Source of the DNA: Paenirhodobacter populi
GTDB taxonomy: Bacteria > Pseudomonadota > Alphaproteobacteria > Rhodobacterales > Rhodobacteraceae
NCBI RefSeq assembly: GCF_004022215.1
Contig: NZ_SAUZ01000023.1
Span: forward strand, 1-64,000
Direction of reading: 5' to 3'
DNA: 64,000 nt
A model generated the notes under the pieces. It was not told where the DNA came from. It searched no databases and saw nothing but the letters and a program-made list of their open reading frames with translations. Shown here piece by piece: positions 35,346-44,642 of this stretch (its first letter is position 1; each line of letters opens with the position of its first letter). Both the position numbers and the translations under genes were made by a program.

Positions 35346-36215
35346 TTATTCGTTGCCCCAGCGGCGCTGACGGTCTTCCCACATCCGTTCGCCCACGCGG
35401 CAATCCGAGGCGGCACTCTGGATCCGGATCAGCCTTTCCGGACCCGCCGTCATCCCGGGTCCGGGCCCGGGCGTGTCGCCTGCCAGCTCCAGCACCAGCT
35501 TGCGCTGCACGGCCCCGGCGAACTGCTCCCAATCGGTGACCGGGATCAGGAAGGATCCCGGTCCGCCGATCACGCAATCCGCATAGTATTTGTCCAGATC
35601 GGCGATATCGCCCCAGCCGCCAAAGGCCATGTCCGGATCATTGGTCATCAGAGGCAGGCCGTTGATGGTGATCCCCCGCGCGATCGCGGCGTCGCGCGCC
35701 TCGGCCACATCGCGGCCCTGATTGTTCGGCCCGTCGCCCGAGATGTCGATCACCCGCCGCAGGCCGGAAAACCCGTTCTTCTCGAACAGCCCGACAGAGA
35801 AGTCGATGGCCGCGGAAATCGAGGTGCGCGAGGCGCCGTTCGGCGGCCCGGCCTCGATCTCGGCGGCAAAGGCCTCGGCCGCGGCCCGGCTGTCGATCAG
35901 CGTCCAGGGGATCATCACCGATTGCGACCAGACCCCGGCCCATTCGACATAGGTGATCGCCACCCGGCCCCAGCCACCGTTGAGGATGGCGTTCTGCACC
36001 GCGCCGCTGCGAAAGGCCTCGGCATAGCCGCGGCGCTGGATCATCTGTTCACGATAATCGATCGACCGCGAGGCATCGACGGCCAGAACCAGCTCCACCC
36101 CCACACCTATGTCCGGCGCCGGCGCCGATGTCTGCGAAAATGCTGCGGTTACGCCGATCGCCCAAAGCGCCGTCACCCGCAATGTGAAAAGAGAGGCGTC
36201 CTGACATGTGCTCAT
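35346..36215 (-). CDS. Secreted DUF1194 von Willebrand A-like protein
   Basis: A 289-aa protein with a signal peptide (LFTLRVTALWAIGVTAAFSQ) and a vWA fold. VELVLAVDASRSIDYREQM supplies the DxSxS metal site (MIDAS), and RRVIDISGDGPNNQGRDVAE the later Asp. DUF1194 members are periplasmic or extracellular proteins of unknown role in Rhodobacterales and relatives. ATG 36215 gives the best signal peptide; an upstream in-frame ATG at 36242 would add nine residues. The ribosome site is weak for either. Monocistronic and divergent from the FAD oxidoreductase gene. Confidence 0.85.
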   Translation of the reverse strand: MSTCQDASLFTLRVTALWAIGVTAAFSQTSAPAPDIGVGVELVLAVDASRSIDYREQMIQRRGYAEAFRSGAVQNAILNGGWGRVAITYVEWAGVWSQSVMIPWTLIDSRAAAEAFAAEIEAGPPNGASRTSISAAIDFSVGLFEKNGFSGLRRVIDISGDGPNNQGRDVAEARDAAIARGITINGLPLMTNDPDMAFGGWGDIADLDKYYADCVIGGPGSFLIPVTDWEQFAGAVQRKLVLELAGDTPGPGPGMTAGPERLIRIQSAASDCRVGERMWEDRQRRWGNE

Positions 36216-36483
36216 GCAAAAAGTGTCGCCGATTCCCCCCATATCGCAATTCACGTTTCCGCCGATCCGGAAACAGAGGCCCGCGCGGCACCGGATTGCG
36301 GCGAGATTCCGCCTCTCGCCCGCGTGATGGGCAGATTTCGCCGGGATCCCGCGCGGCGGTTGCCCGCGAAATCGGCACACTCCGCCCCGCGCGATCCGGC
36401 GGGTGCGAAAACCGCGTGACATCGCCCGCCCCCGGCGCCAAACCGGGACCGTCCGCGGTTCAAGGTCCTGCCAGAGGTTTGCC

Positions 36484-37806
36484 ATGCCACTTTCGATCCC
36501 CGTCGCGCCGTTCCAGGGGGATGCCGACCTGCCGAAACAGACCGAGGTCGTGGTGATCGGCGGCGGCATCATCGGGGTGATGACCGCGCTCACGCTGGCC
36601 GAACGCGGCATTCCGGTGGTGCTGTGCGAAAAGGGCGTGATCGGCGGCGAACAATCGGCCCGCAACTGGGGCTGGGTGCGGCAACTGGGCCGCGACGCGG
36701 CGGAAATCCCGCTGGCCATCGCATCGCGCGATCTGTGGCGCGGGATGAACGCCCGTGTCGGCGCCGAAACCGGATTTCGCGAAACCGGGATCAGCTATCT
36801 GTGCTACGACCGGGCCGATCTTGAGACATGGGGCGCCTGGCACGCGAAGGGCGCGGCCGCCGGGGTCGAGGCCGAAATGCTCGATGCGAAACAGGCGCAG
36901 GCTCTGCTGCCCGGCGCGCAGCCGGGGCTGCTCGGCGCGCTCCATTGCGCCAGCGACGGGCGCGCCGAGCCCTGGCTCGCCACGACCGCGATGGCCGAGG
37001 CCGCGCGCAGGGCCGGGGCGCGGATCCTGACCGGCTGCGCCGTGCGCACGGTGGAAACCGCCGCGGGCCGGGTCAGCGGCGTCGTCACCGAGCGCGGCGC
37101 CATCGCCTGTTCGCAGGTGGTGCTGGCGGGCGGGGTCTGGTCGCGGCTCTTCGCCGGCAACCTCGGCATCGACTTTCCGCAGCTCAGGGTGATCGGCACG
37201 GTGGCGCGGGTGACCGGGGTCTCGGGGCTCAGCGACATGCCGGTGGGCGCCAGCCATTTCGCCTATCGCAAGCGGCTGGACGGCGATTATTCGATCGCGC
37301 TGCGCAACGCCAATATCACGCCGATCCTGCCCGACAATTTCCGCCTGATGGGGGAATACCTGCCCTCTCTCGTCACCGCATGGCGCGAGCTGCGCCTGCG
37401 CATCGGTCCGGACTTCGTGCAGGAGCTGCGCATGCCCCGGCACTGGACGGGCGACGCCCCCACCCCGTTCGAGCGGATCCGCACCCTCGACCCCGCGCCG
37501 ACGCGGCCCTTCATCCGCAAGGCGCTGGAAAATCTGCGGCAGGCCTTCCCGGCCTTCGCGCAGGCGCGCGTGGTGCAGGAATGGGCGGGGGTGATGGATG
37601 TCACGCCCGATGCCGTGCCGGTGGCCGGCCCGATCGCCAGCCTGCCCGGCTTCTTCATCGCCTCGGGCTGTTCCGGGCATGGCTTCGGCATCGGCCCGGC
37701 GATGGGGCAGCTGACGGCGGATCTGATCACCGGGGCCACCCCCATCGTCGATCCCGCGCCGTTTTCCATCGCGCGGCTGCGGCCGAAACTGGCGCAGGCG
37801 GCCTGA
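36484..37806 (+). CDS. FAD-dependent amine/amino-acid oxidoreductase (DadA/DAO-like)
   Basis: A 440-aa DAO-family flavoprotein. The FAD-binding VVVIGGGIIGVMTALTLAER is near residue 22 and the C-terminal FAD segment is FFIASGCSGHGFGIGPAMGQ. Family members oxidise D-amino acids, glycine-like amines or opines. SARNWGWVRQLGRD is typical of the DadA-like subgroup common in alphaproteobacteria. An AGAGG site precedes ATG 36484, in a tail of GC-rich noncoding DNA. A GFA-family gene follows after 61 bp. The actual amine is unknown. Confidence 0.87.
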   Translation: MPLSIPVAPFQGDADLPKQTEVVVIGGGIIGVMTALTLAERGIPVVLCEKGVIGGEQSARNWGWVRQLGRDAAEIPLAIASRDLWRGMNARVGAETGFRETGISYLCYDRADLETWGAWHAKGAAAGVEAEMLDAKQAQALLPGAQPGLLGALHCASDGRAEPWLATTAMAEAARRAGARILTGCAVRTVETAAGRVSGVVTERGAIACSQVVLAGGVWSRLFAGNLGIDFPQLRVIGTVARVTGVSGLSDMPVGASHFAYRKRLDGDYSIALRNANITPILPDNFRLMGEYLPSLVTAWRELRLRIGPDFVQELRMPRHWTGDAPTPFERIRTLDPAPTRPFIRKALENLRQAFPAFAQARVVQEWAGVMDVTPDAVPVAGPIASLPGFFIASGCSGHGFGIGPAMGQLTADLITGATPIVDPAPFSIARLRPKLAQAA

Positions 37807-37867
37807 GGCATGGCGACAAGACCCGGTTCGGTGTAACCTGCCGCCAACGGGGTCAGGGGAGGCCGGC

Positions 37868-38260
37868 ATGGACCATTTCACCGGAGGCTGCCTTTGCGGC
37901 AATGTGCGGATCGTGGCGACAGGCCGCCCCTACCGGGTCGGGCTGTGCCATTGCCTCGATTGCCGCAAGCATCACGGTGCGCTTTTCCACGCCTCCGCGA
38001 TATTCCCGCAAGACGCCGTGACGATCGAGGGCGAAACGCGCGGCTATAACGGGCGGTTCTTCTGCCCCCGCTGCGGCTCGCCCGTGTTCGGGCGCAGCGG
38101 GGATGAGGTCGAGGTGAATCTGGGCGCGCTCGACGCCCCGGATCAGTTGACGCCGACCTATGAACTCTGGACCGTCCGGCGCGAATCCTGGCTGCCGCCC
38201 TTTCCGCTTGCGAAACGATACACCCATGATCGGGCCTCAACCGGCCGCTTCGAGGATTAG
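37868..38260 (+). CDS. GFA-family zinc protein (glutathione-dependent formaldehyde-activating-like)
   Basis: A 130-aa protein with the zinc cysteines in GGCLCGNVRIVATG, VGLCHCLDCRKHHGALFHA and RFFCPRCGSPVFG. GFA-fold members include formaldehyde-glutathione condensing proteins, but most paralogues have no proven function. Amine oxidation by the upstream flavoprotein can release formaldehyde if the substrate is N-methylated, which gives a plausible but untested link. GAGGCCGG lies before the ATG. Confidence 0.88.
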   Translation: MDHFTGGCLCGNVRIVATGRPYRVGLCHCLDCRKHHGALFHASAIFPQDAVTIEGETRGYNGRFFCPRCGSPVFGRSGDEVEVNLGALDAPDQLTPTYELWTVRRESWLPPFPLAKRYTHDRASTGRFED

Positions 38261-38275
38261 CGCGCCCGCTGCCGT

Positions 38276-38337
38276 CGTTTTTCCATAAATATCCCGGGGG
38301 TGAGGGCCGAAGGCCCGAGGGGGCGGCGCCCCCTGCC
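38276..38337 (-). repeat. Intergenic element copy 8
   Basis: Core CCATAAATATCCCGGGGG, stem GGGCCGAAGGCCC, stem GGGGGCGGCGCCCCC. It fills the convergent gap between the GFA gene and ada. Confidence 0.82.
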
Positions 38338-38340
38338 ACC

Positions 38341-39438
38341 CTATCCGCCCGCGCTCCGGCTCGGCTCCCGCAGGTCCGCGCCGGCATCCGCCACATACTG
38401 GCGCTCGATCTCCAGCAGGCGCTGTTTGCGCCACAACCCGCCGCCATAGCCGGTCAGCGATCCGTCCGCGCCGATCACCCGGTGGCACGGCACCATCAGC
38501 GCGATCTGATTGGCCCCATTGGCGCGCGCCACGGCGCGGATGGCCGAGGGGCGGCCGATGCGGCGGGCGATCTCGGCATAGCTGCGGGTCCCGCCCGCCG
38601 GAATGCGCCGCAGTTCGTCCCAGACCGCCTGACTGAAGACGCTTCCCGCCTGAAACAGCGGCGTCGTGAACACCGGCGCGCGCCCCTCGAAAAAGGCCCG
38701 CAATTCCGCCGCCGCCTGTTCGGTCACCCGGGTGCGCCCGATGCCGATGCCGCCCTTCGTCGCTTCGCGCAGCTTGCGCAACTCCGCCGGCAGCGCCTTG
38801 CGCTCGACGAATTCCAGCAGATGCAGATGGCTTTCGCTGGCAACGGCGATCATGTCGCCAAGCGGCGTGCCGATCCAGCTTGCGCGCAACAGCCCGTCCT
38901 GCCGCAGCGCCCCCGGCGCGCAGCCGAGGATGCGGGCAAAGGCGGCGCGGAAGGCGCTTGGCGAGTCGAACCCCGCCTCATGCTGTGCGGCGATCACCTT
39001 GCCGCCCAAGGCCAGCGTCTCGAACCCCTCCCGCAACCGCCTCTGCCGCGCCATTTCAAGGAAGGTCATCCCGAACTGCCGCTTGAAGCTGCCCCGCACG
39101 GTCGAGGGATCGTAGCCCATCCGCACCACATCGCCTTCGGACCAGCGCAGGCCGGGCCGTTCGTCGAGCGCCTTCAGCAGCGCCGCGATGGCCGGGTCCG
39201 CGCCGGCGGCGGCCTGCAACGGGTGGCATCGCCTGCAGGGGCGGAACCCCGCCTCGATACATTCGGCGATCGTGGCGCGGAAGGTGCAGTTTTCCGGCAA
39301 CGGCTTTCGCGCCGGGCAGGTCAGGCGGCAGAAGACGCCGGTGGAGGCGACGCAGACATAGGCCTGACCGTCGTAACGGTCATCGCGGGCAAGCAGCGCC
39401 TGATACAGGGTGTGGTGGTCTGGAAGATCGAACAGCAT
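38341..39438 (-). CDS. ada: Bifunctional Ada methyltransferase/transcriptional regulator
   Basis: A 365-aa protein. The N-terminal Zn domain has Cys37, Cys41, Cys68 and Cys71 (GVFCRLTCPAR and PCRRCHP), where the first Cys accepts a methyl from phosphotriesters. An AraC-type HTH follows (about 85-180), then a C-terminal O6-alkylguanine transferase with the acceptor Cys in IALMVPCHRVIGADGSLTGY. The protein repairs alkylated DNA and, once methylated, activates alkylation-repair genes. The divergent ycaQ-like glycosylase across a 154-bp promoter is a likely target. Confidence 0.95.
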   Translation of the reverse strand: MLFDLPDHHTLYQALLARDDRYDGQAYVCVASTGVFCRLTCPARKPLPENCTFRATIAECIEAGFRPCRRCHPLQAAAGADPAIAALLKALDERPGLRWSEGDVVRMGYDPSTVRGSFKRQFGMTFLEMARQRRLREGFETLALGGKVIAAQHEAGFDSPSAFRAAFARILGCAPGALRQDGLLRASWIGTPLGDMIAVASESHLHLLEFVERKALPAELRKLREATKGGIGIGRTRVTEQAAAELRAFFEGRAPVFTTPLFQAGSVFSQAVWDELRRIPAGGTRSYAEIARRIGRPSAIRAVARANGANQIALMVPCHRVIGADGSLTGYGGGLWRKQRLLEIERQYVADAGADLREPSRSAGG

Positions 39439-39592
39439 GGCCTGTCATAGCATCCCGCAGCACCCCCGTCGGTCGAAAATCGGGCGCGTATTGCGGGATT
39501 TCGTCCCGCCGGCCCGCGCGGGGCGGATCGTTGCAAACCATCCGCCGGCATGGTTTCAATATGCGTCCGGGACTTCGGAACATGGGGACAGC

Positions 39593-40774
39593 GTGACGCC
39601 AGAGGAAAAGATCAGCCCCGCGCAGGCCCGGCGCATCGCGCTGGCCGCGCAGGGGTTCGGCACCGCCCGGCCCGCCTCGCCCCATCAGGGCCATCTGCGC
39701 CGCACGGTCGAGCGGCTGGGTCTGCACCAGATCGACAGCGTGAACGTCCTGACCCGGGCGCATTACCTGCCGGCGTTTTCGCGCCTCGGCGCCTATGATC
39801 GGGACCTGCTCAACCGCGCCGCATGGGGCCGCCGGGGCGAGCGGCGCCTATTCGAATACTGGGCGCATGAGGCATCGCTGCTGCCGCTTGCGACCCATCC
39901 GCTCCTGCGCTGGCGGATGGACCGCGCCGACCGGGGGGCTGCGGGCTATTCCTCCATGCGCGCCATCGCGCGGGACCGCCGGGCCGAGGCGATGGCGGTT
40001 CTGGACCGCATCCGGCAGGAAGGGCCCCTCGCCGCCTCGGATTTCGAATCCAGCCGCACGGGATGGTGGGAATGGAGCGCCTCGAAGGCCATGCTCGAAT
40101 GGCTCTTTTACGCCGGCCACATCACCACCGCCACCCGGCGGCGCAGCTTTGAGCGCGTCTACGACCTGACCGAGCGGGTGATCCCCGCGGCGATCCTCGC
40201 CCTCCCCACCCCGCCGGAGGCCGAGGCCCACCGCCAGCTGATCGACCGCGCGGCCCGCGCGCTCGGGATCGCGACGGCGGGTGAGCTGCGGGACTATTTC
40301 CGCCTCGCGCCGGAGGACGCGCGGATCGCCATCGCCACGCTGGTCGAGGAAGGCGTCCTGATCCCGGCGACCGTCCCCGGCTGGCCCCCCGCCTTTCTGC
40401 ACCGCGAGGCCCGCCGTCCGCGCCGGATCGAGGCGCGTGCCCTGCTCGCCCCCTTCGACCCGCTGATCTGGGAACGCGGCCGGACCGAGCGCCTGTTCGC
40501 CTTCCGCTACCGGATCGAGATCTACGTTCCGCTGGCAAAGCGCCAGCATGGCTATTACGTGCTGCCCTTCCTGCTGGGCGACCGCCTTGTGGCGCGGGTC
40601 GACCTCAAGGCCGACCGCAAGAGCGCGCGCCTTCTCGTCCTTGCCGTGCATCGCGAACCGGACGCCCCCGCCGAAACGGATGAAGCGCTTCAGGCGGAAC
40701 TGCTGCTGCTGGCGCAATGGCTCGGCCTGTCGGAGGTTTCGGTCCCGCAGCGGCAGAATCCGCAGAAACCGTGA
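39593..40774 (+). CDS. YcaQ/AlkX-like winged-helix DNA glycosylase
   Basis: A 393-aa protein of the HTH_42 (YcaQ/AlkZ) family: three winged-helix segments and a C-terminal beta-barrel. The catalytic QxD motif of the family is visible as HQIDSVN. Later marks are LLPLATHPLLRWRM and ALLAPFDPLIWERGRTERLF. YcaQ removes alkylated bases and unhooks interstrand cross-links. GTG 39593 was chosen because GGGGA is 5 bases upstream and the preceding in-frame sequence lacks family similarity. It sits divergent from ada, consistent with control by methylated Ada. Confidence 0.9.
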   Translation: MTPEEKISPAQARRIALAAQGFGTARPASPHQGHLRRTVERLGLHQIDSVNVLTRAHYLPAFSRLGAYDRDLLNRAAWGRRGERRLFEYWAHEASLLPLATHPLLRWRMDRADRGAAGYSSMRAIARDRRAEAMAVLDRIRQEGPLAASDFESSRTGWWEWSASKAMLEWLFYAGHITTATRRRSFERVYDLTERVIPAAILALPTPPEAEAHRQLIDRAARALGIATAGELRDYFRLAPEDARIAIATLVEEGVLIPATVPGWPPAFLHREARRPRRIEARALLAPFDPLIWERGRTERLFAFRYRIEIYVPLAKRQHGYYVLPFLLGDRLVARVDLKADRKSARLLVLAVHREPDAPAETDEALQAELLLLAQWLGLSEVSVPQRQNPQKP

Positions 40775-41284
40775 CGAAGCAGACGTAAACCGCATAAATA
40801 TACAATAATGCGGAAAACTGGCGTGGGCCGCAAAGGCATTGCAACGCCCGATATTCTCCGCCGTGACGGCCCTGAATGGAAGCCGCTCACCGCCCCCCAT
40901 GCGGGTTCACAAAGGCCAATGCCGGGTTGGCAGACCCGAAGGGAAACGGCCCTCGCGATCGCCGCATGACCTGCCCCCCTTCCCCGCCGGGGTCCCGCGA
41001 CGGACAGGGCGCTGGGGCGAATGCCCCCGCCGCGCGGGCCCCTCGATGGGGCCTGCGCGGCGTTCCCCCTTGCGGCTTCGCGCGTCTCCCGAACGGACCG
41101 AGACATAAGCTCCGCCTCGCCGCCCCGAGCCTGAACCAGACAGACCCGGATCAATTCCCGGGCAGAATGGTCCCGGATCGCATATTCCGGCAGCAACAGA
41201 TAAAATCCTGAAATTTTCCGATATGCGGAACTTCAATACAGTCATTATTCCGTATTCAGAAATACATGTGAGGAAAACATACGC
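40775..41284. promoter_or_regulatory. Region between ycaQ-like and lrp-type genes with ATGCGG inverted repeats
   Basis: 510 bp without a supported gene. CCGCAT (40790-40795) and ATGCGG (40808-40813) form an inverted repeat with an AT-rich 12-base centre; ATGCGGAA recurs at 41223-41230 facing TTCCGTAT at 41248-41255, just upstream of the Lrp gene. The middle is GC-rich and featureless. Confidence 0.5.
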
Positions 41285-41773
41285 ATGACAGAACTTGGAC
41301 AGATCGAAAAACGGATCCTTCTGCTCTTACAGATGGACGGGCGGATGCCGCTTTCCGAAATCGCGCGGCGGGCGGAGGTTTCCGAACCCACCGTGCGCAA
41401 GAAGATGGCGGCGATGACCGAAAGCGGCCTGCTCAAGGTCGCGGCCATCGTCGATCCCGCCTGTCTGGGCTACGAGGCGGCGGCGATCATCGGCATCGAC
41501 GTGGACCGCCCCCGCATCGCCGAGGTCGCGCAGAAGCTGGCGTCCTATCCCTTCGTCGACAGCGTCTCGGTCACCACCGGACCGTGGGACATCATGATCC
41601 GCGCCTTCTTCGAAACGGTGCGCGACCTGCATGATTTCGTCTTCGTCGAGCTGGGCGCGGTCGAGGGCATCCGGGATTCGCAAAGCCATCTCGTCATGCG
41701 TTCCTACAAGTTCGAGGGCCTGCGCGGTGTCGCCGGCATGGCCGAAACGCCTCCCTTCCCTGCAACAGACTGA
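41285..41773 (+). CDS. Lrp/AsnC-family transcriptional regulator
   Basis: A 162-aa regulator. The N-terminal HTH is MPLSEIARRAEVSEPTVRKK and the C-terminal RAM ligand domain follows (about 65-150: AAIIGIDVDRPRIAEVAQKL, DSVSVTTGPWDIMIRAFF). Lrp proteins bind amino acids or related ligands and work as octamers on AT-rich sites. GAGGAAAA lies upstream of the ATG. The monooxygenase gene follows after 14 bp, so it probably controls its own operon, perhaps through the ATGCGGAA repeats. Confidence 0.92.
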   Translation: MTELGQIEKRILLLLQMDGRMPLSEIARRAEVSEPTVRKKMAAMTESGLLKVAAIVDPACLGYEAAAIIGIDVDRPRIAEVAQKLASYPFVDSVSVTTGPWDIMIRAFFETVRDLHDFVFVELGAVEGIRDSQSHLVMRSYKFEGLRGVAGMAETPPFPATD

Positions 41774-41787
41774 CCACAGGACCAGAC

Positions 41788-43110
41788 ATGCCCCAACCCT
41801 TCCATCTTTCCTACTTCCTGCAAGGCTCCAGCGTGCATGCCTGGGGCGCGCCCTTCATCGGCACGATCGGACAGGACTGGAAAAGCGCCAGCTTCTTCCG
41901 GGAACTGGCGCAGAACCTCGAACGCGCCTGTTTCGACTATCTGCTGATCGAGGATTCGATCTATGTGGGCGAAAACTGGCAGGGCAAGCGCGACATCTTC
42001 CTGAAGAACGGGCTGTGCATCCCGCGGCAGGAGCCTTCTGTCGTGGCGACGCTGCTGGCCGCGTCCACAACCCGGCTCGGCATCGTGCCGACGCTGTCGA
42101 CCTTCGCCTATCATCCCTACCTCACGGCGCGGATCACCGGCTCGATCGACCAGATCTCGAACGGGCGCGCGGGGTGGAACATGGTCACCGGATCGTCCGA
42201 CCTCGCCGCGCAGAATTTCGGCATGGATGCGATGCCCGAACATGATCTGCGCTATGAAATGGCCGAGGAATATGTGGAAATCGTCAAGCGCCTGTGGAAT
42301 TCGTGGGAGCCGGATGCCCAAGTCGGCGGCCTGACGGCGGGTGAGGAAACGGGTGTCCTCTTCGATCCGGACAAGGTGCATACCATCGACTACACGGGGG
42401 AATACTACGCCTCGCGCGGGCCGCTGAATTCCGGCCCGACGGTGCAGCATCCGCCGGTGATCGCGCAGGCGGGCGGCTCGAAACCCGGGATGGCCTTTGC
42501 CGCGCGCCATGCGGATACGATCGTCGCCGCGCCGAACAGCCCCGAGGCGATGCGCGACTACCGCACGGAAATCCGCCGCCAGATGGTGGCGAACGGCCGC
42601 GATCCGAACCATTGCAAGGTGCTGTTCCTCGCCTCGCCCATCGTCGCCGAAACCGAGGAGCAGGCGCAGTATCTGCTGGAACAGCGCCGCGTCAGCGCCG
42701 AAAAGAACATCGACCTGCGGCTCGCCCGGCTTGGCTGGCACACGAACATCGACTTTTCGGATTTCGACCTCGATCAGCCGGTGGGCGAGCTGACGACGAA
42801 TGGGCACCAAAGCTCGCTGCGGAACTTCCTGATGCGCGCGGGCAAAAGCACCCTGCGCGAGGCGGTCATCGACAATTCGGTCAAGGGCTATGGCGTCAAT
42901 CTGGTCGGCACGCCCGAAACCGTCGCCTGCCAGATGGCCGAGGCGATGGAAACCGCGGGCGGCGACGGCTTCCTGATCGAACTGGGCGATCTGTCGCGCC
43001 GTTCCCTCGCCACCCTGACGGACGGGCTGGTGCCCGCCCTGCAGCGCAAGGGCCTGATGCGGCGCAGATACGAATTCGAGCATCTGCGCGACAACCTGCT
43101 GTCCTTCTGA
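41788..43110 (+). CDS. NtaA/DmoA-family FMN-dependent monooxygenase
   Basis: A 440-aa luciferase-like monooxygenase of the NtaA/SnaA/DsoA(DmoA) group. STFAYHPYLTARITGSIDQI, GRAGWNMVTGSSDLAAQNFG and VIAQAGGSKPGMAFAARHAD are family hallmarks. Members use reduced FMN from a separate reductase to attack nitrilotriacetate, dimethyl sulfide and similar xenobiotics. It is co-transcribed with the Lrp regulator and meets the damaged transporter gene tail to tail 25 bp later. Substrate unknown; sulfur or amine scavenging is likely given the nearby ssu genes. Confidence 0.9.
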   Translation: MPQPFHLSYFLQGSSVHAWGAPFIGTIGQDWKSASFFRELAQNLERACFDYLLIEDSIYVGENWQGKRDIFLKNGLCIPRQEPSVVATLLAASTTRLGIVPTLSTFAYHPYLTARITGSIDQISNGRAGWNMVTGSSDLAAQNFGMDAMPEHDLRYEMAEEYVEIVKRLWNSWEPDAQVGGLTAGEETGVLFDPDKVHTIDYTGEYYASRGPLNSGPTVQHPPVIAQAGGSKPGMAFAARHADTIVAAPNSPEAMRDYRTEIRRQMVANGRDPNHCKVLFLASPIVAETEEQAQYLLEQRRVSAEKNIDLRLARLGWHTNIDFSDFDLDQPVGELTTNGHQSSLRNFLMRAGKSTLREAVIDNSVKGYGVNLVGTPETVACQMAEAMETAGGDGFLIELGDLSRRSLATLTDGLVPALQRKGLMRRRYEFEHLRDNLLSF

Positions 43111-43135
43111 AACGGCAGCGGCCCTTTGCAACCGT

Positions 43136-44642
43136 TCAGCTGAGGCGCTCTTCCAGATGCGCCTCAAGCTTTTCCAGCGACCGGCCGCGGGTTTCGGGCA
43201 CCACGCGGATCACGAAGATCAGCGACAGCACGTTGATCGCCGCGAAAAGGAAAAAGGTGCCCGATCCGAACAGATGCAGCAGCACCGGGAAACAGAAGGC
43301 CACGGTCGCGTTGAACAGCCACTGCACGGCGATGGCGAGCCCGGCGATCAGCCCGCGCACCCGCTGCGGGAACAGCTCGGACATCATCAGCCAGTAGACG
43401 GTGGCGATCATCCCCTGATGGAAGAACAGGAAGACGAGGATCGACGCCAGCGCCAGATAGCTCCGCACAAGGCCCGGGGTCACCAGCTCCAGCACCAGCC
43501 CGATGGCAAGCTGCGCCGCGATGACGCCGGTCAGCCCCACCATCAGCATCCGGCGGCGCGGATGGCGCGTGATGAACCAGATGCCCAAGGCCGTGGCGAC
43601 GACGGAAACGACTCCGTTGGCGATGGTGGCGCGGATGGCGCGTGATGAACCAGATGCCCAAGGCCGTGGCGACGACGGAAACGACTCCGTTGGCGATGGT
43701 GGCGGTCAGCGCCGCCTCGGTGCCAAGGCCGGTGGATTGCAGGATGATCGGGGTGAAATACATGAAGGCGTTGACGCCGGTGAACTGGATCACGAAGCCC
43801 AGTCCGATCCCGATCAGCAGCAGGCTGCGGATCCACGGCTCCTTCAGATGGGACCAGCTGGCCGCCTGTTCGCCATCGGGCGTCGCCGCGACCATGGCCG
43901 CCAGTTCGCGCTCGCGCGTTTCCTCATCCTGACGGATGCGGCTCAGGATCCTGCGCGCCTCGTCCTCGCGATTGTGCAGTGCAAGCCAGCGCGGCGATTC
44001 CGGCACGGTCAGCATGCCCAGCCACAGCAGCGCCGCCGGCACCGCCGCCACCGCCAGCATGATGCGCCAGACACCGTGATCGTTGATCGTGATCGCCAGA
44101 ACCGCGCTAGCGACATAGGCGATGAGCTGGCCCGAGACGATCATCATCTCGGTCCGGGTGACAAGCCGGGCGCGCCGGTTGGCCGGTGCCATCTCGGCGA
44201 TGAAGACCGGAACGACGGCCGAGGCGCCGCCGACCCCCAGCCCCAGCAGGAACCGCATCAGCACCATCACCGGGACATCGGGCGCCCAGGCCGTGCCGAG
44301 CGCGCCGAAAAAGAAGATGAACGCCAGCACCAGCAGCGCCCTGCGCCGGCCGTAGCGATCCGAAAAGCGGCCCGCGATCAGCGATCCGATCGCCGCACCG
44401 AAAATCAGCGACGAGGTGACAAGCCCCTCGGTGACGGGATTCAGTCCCAACCCGCCCTCTGACGGGTTCAGCGTCATATAGGGCAGCGCGCCCGCGATGA
44501 CCCCGGTATCATATCCGAACGCGAGCGACCCCATCGTCGCCACTGCCGTGATCAGCAGCACGAAACGATATTCGTCGCTTTTCGGTTTGGAAGGGATGGG
44601 TGAATTGTAATCGGTCTTCGGCTCCGTTTCGGAAATATTCAT
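43136..44642 (-). pseudogene. MFS sugar porter gene frameshifted by a 73-bp tandem duplication
   Basis: Without one copy of the duplication the gene would encode a 477-aa sugar porter (MFS SP family, IolT/XylE-like) with 12 membrane segments: [51 protein letters not shown] and the C-terminal PETRGRSLEKLE. As it stands the N-terminal frame reads through segment eight to GIWFITRHPR, then leaves frame inside the second copy and continues with nonsense. The C-terminal 150 codons (43136-43588) are intact in another frame. The start at 44642 (MNISETEPK) has a weak ribosome site. It may be a recent loss, a reversible switch, or an assembly error. Confidence 0.85.
43555..43704. repeat. Perfect 73-bp tandem duplication inside the sugar porter gene
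   Basis: 43555-43631 and 43628-43704 are identical over 77 bases at an offset of 73, sharing the 4-base GGCG junction. Because 73 is not a multiple of three it shifts the frame. Confidence 0.95.

Noticed and set aside
40690-41196. Possible minus-strand protein of about 168 aa in the ycaQ-lrp gap
   Set aside because: No ribosome site, low-complexity Arg/Gly/Pro-rich translation, and it overlaps the end of the ycaQ-like gene.
43136-43588. Independent 150-codon gene for a small membrane protein
   Set aside because: It is the C-terminal third of the sugar porter, displaced into another frame by the 73-bp duplication, not a separate gene.
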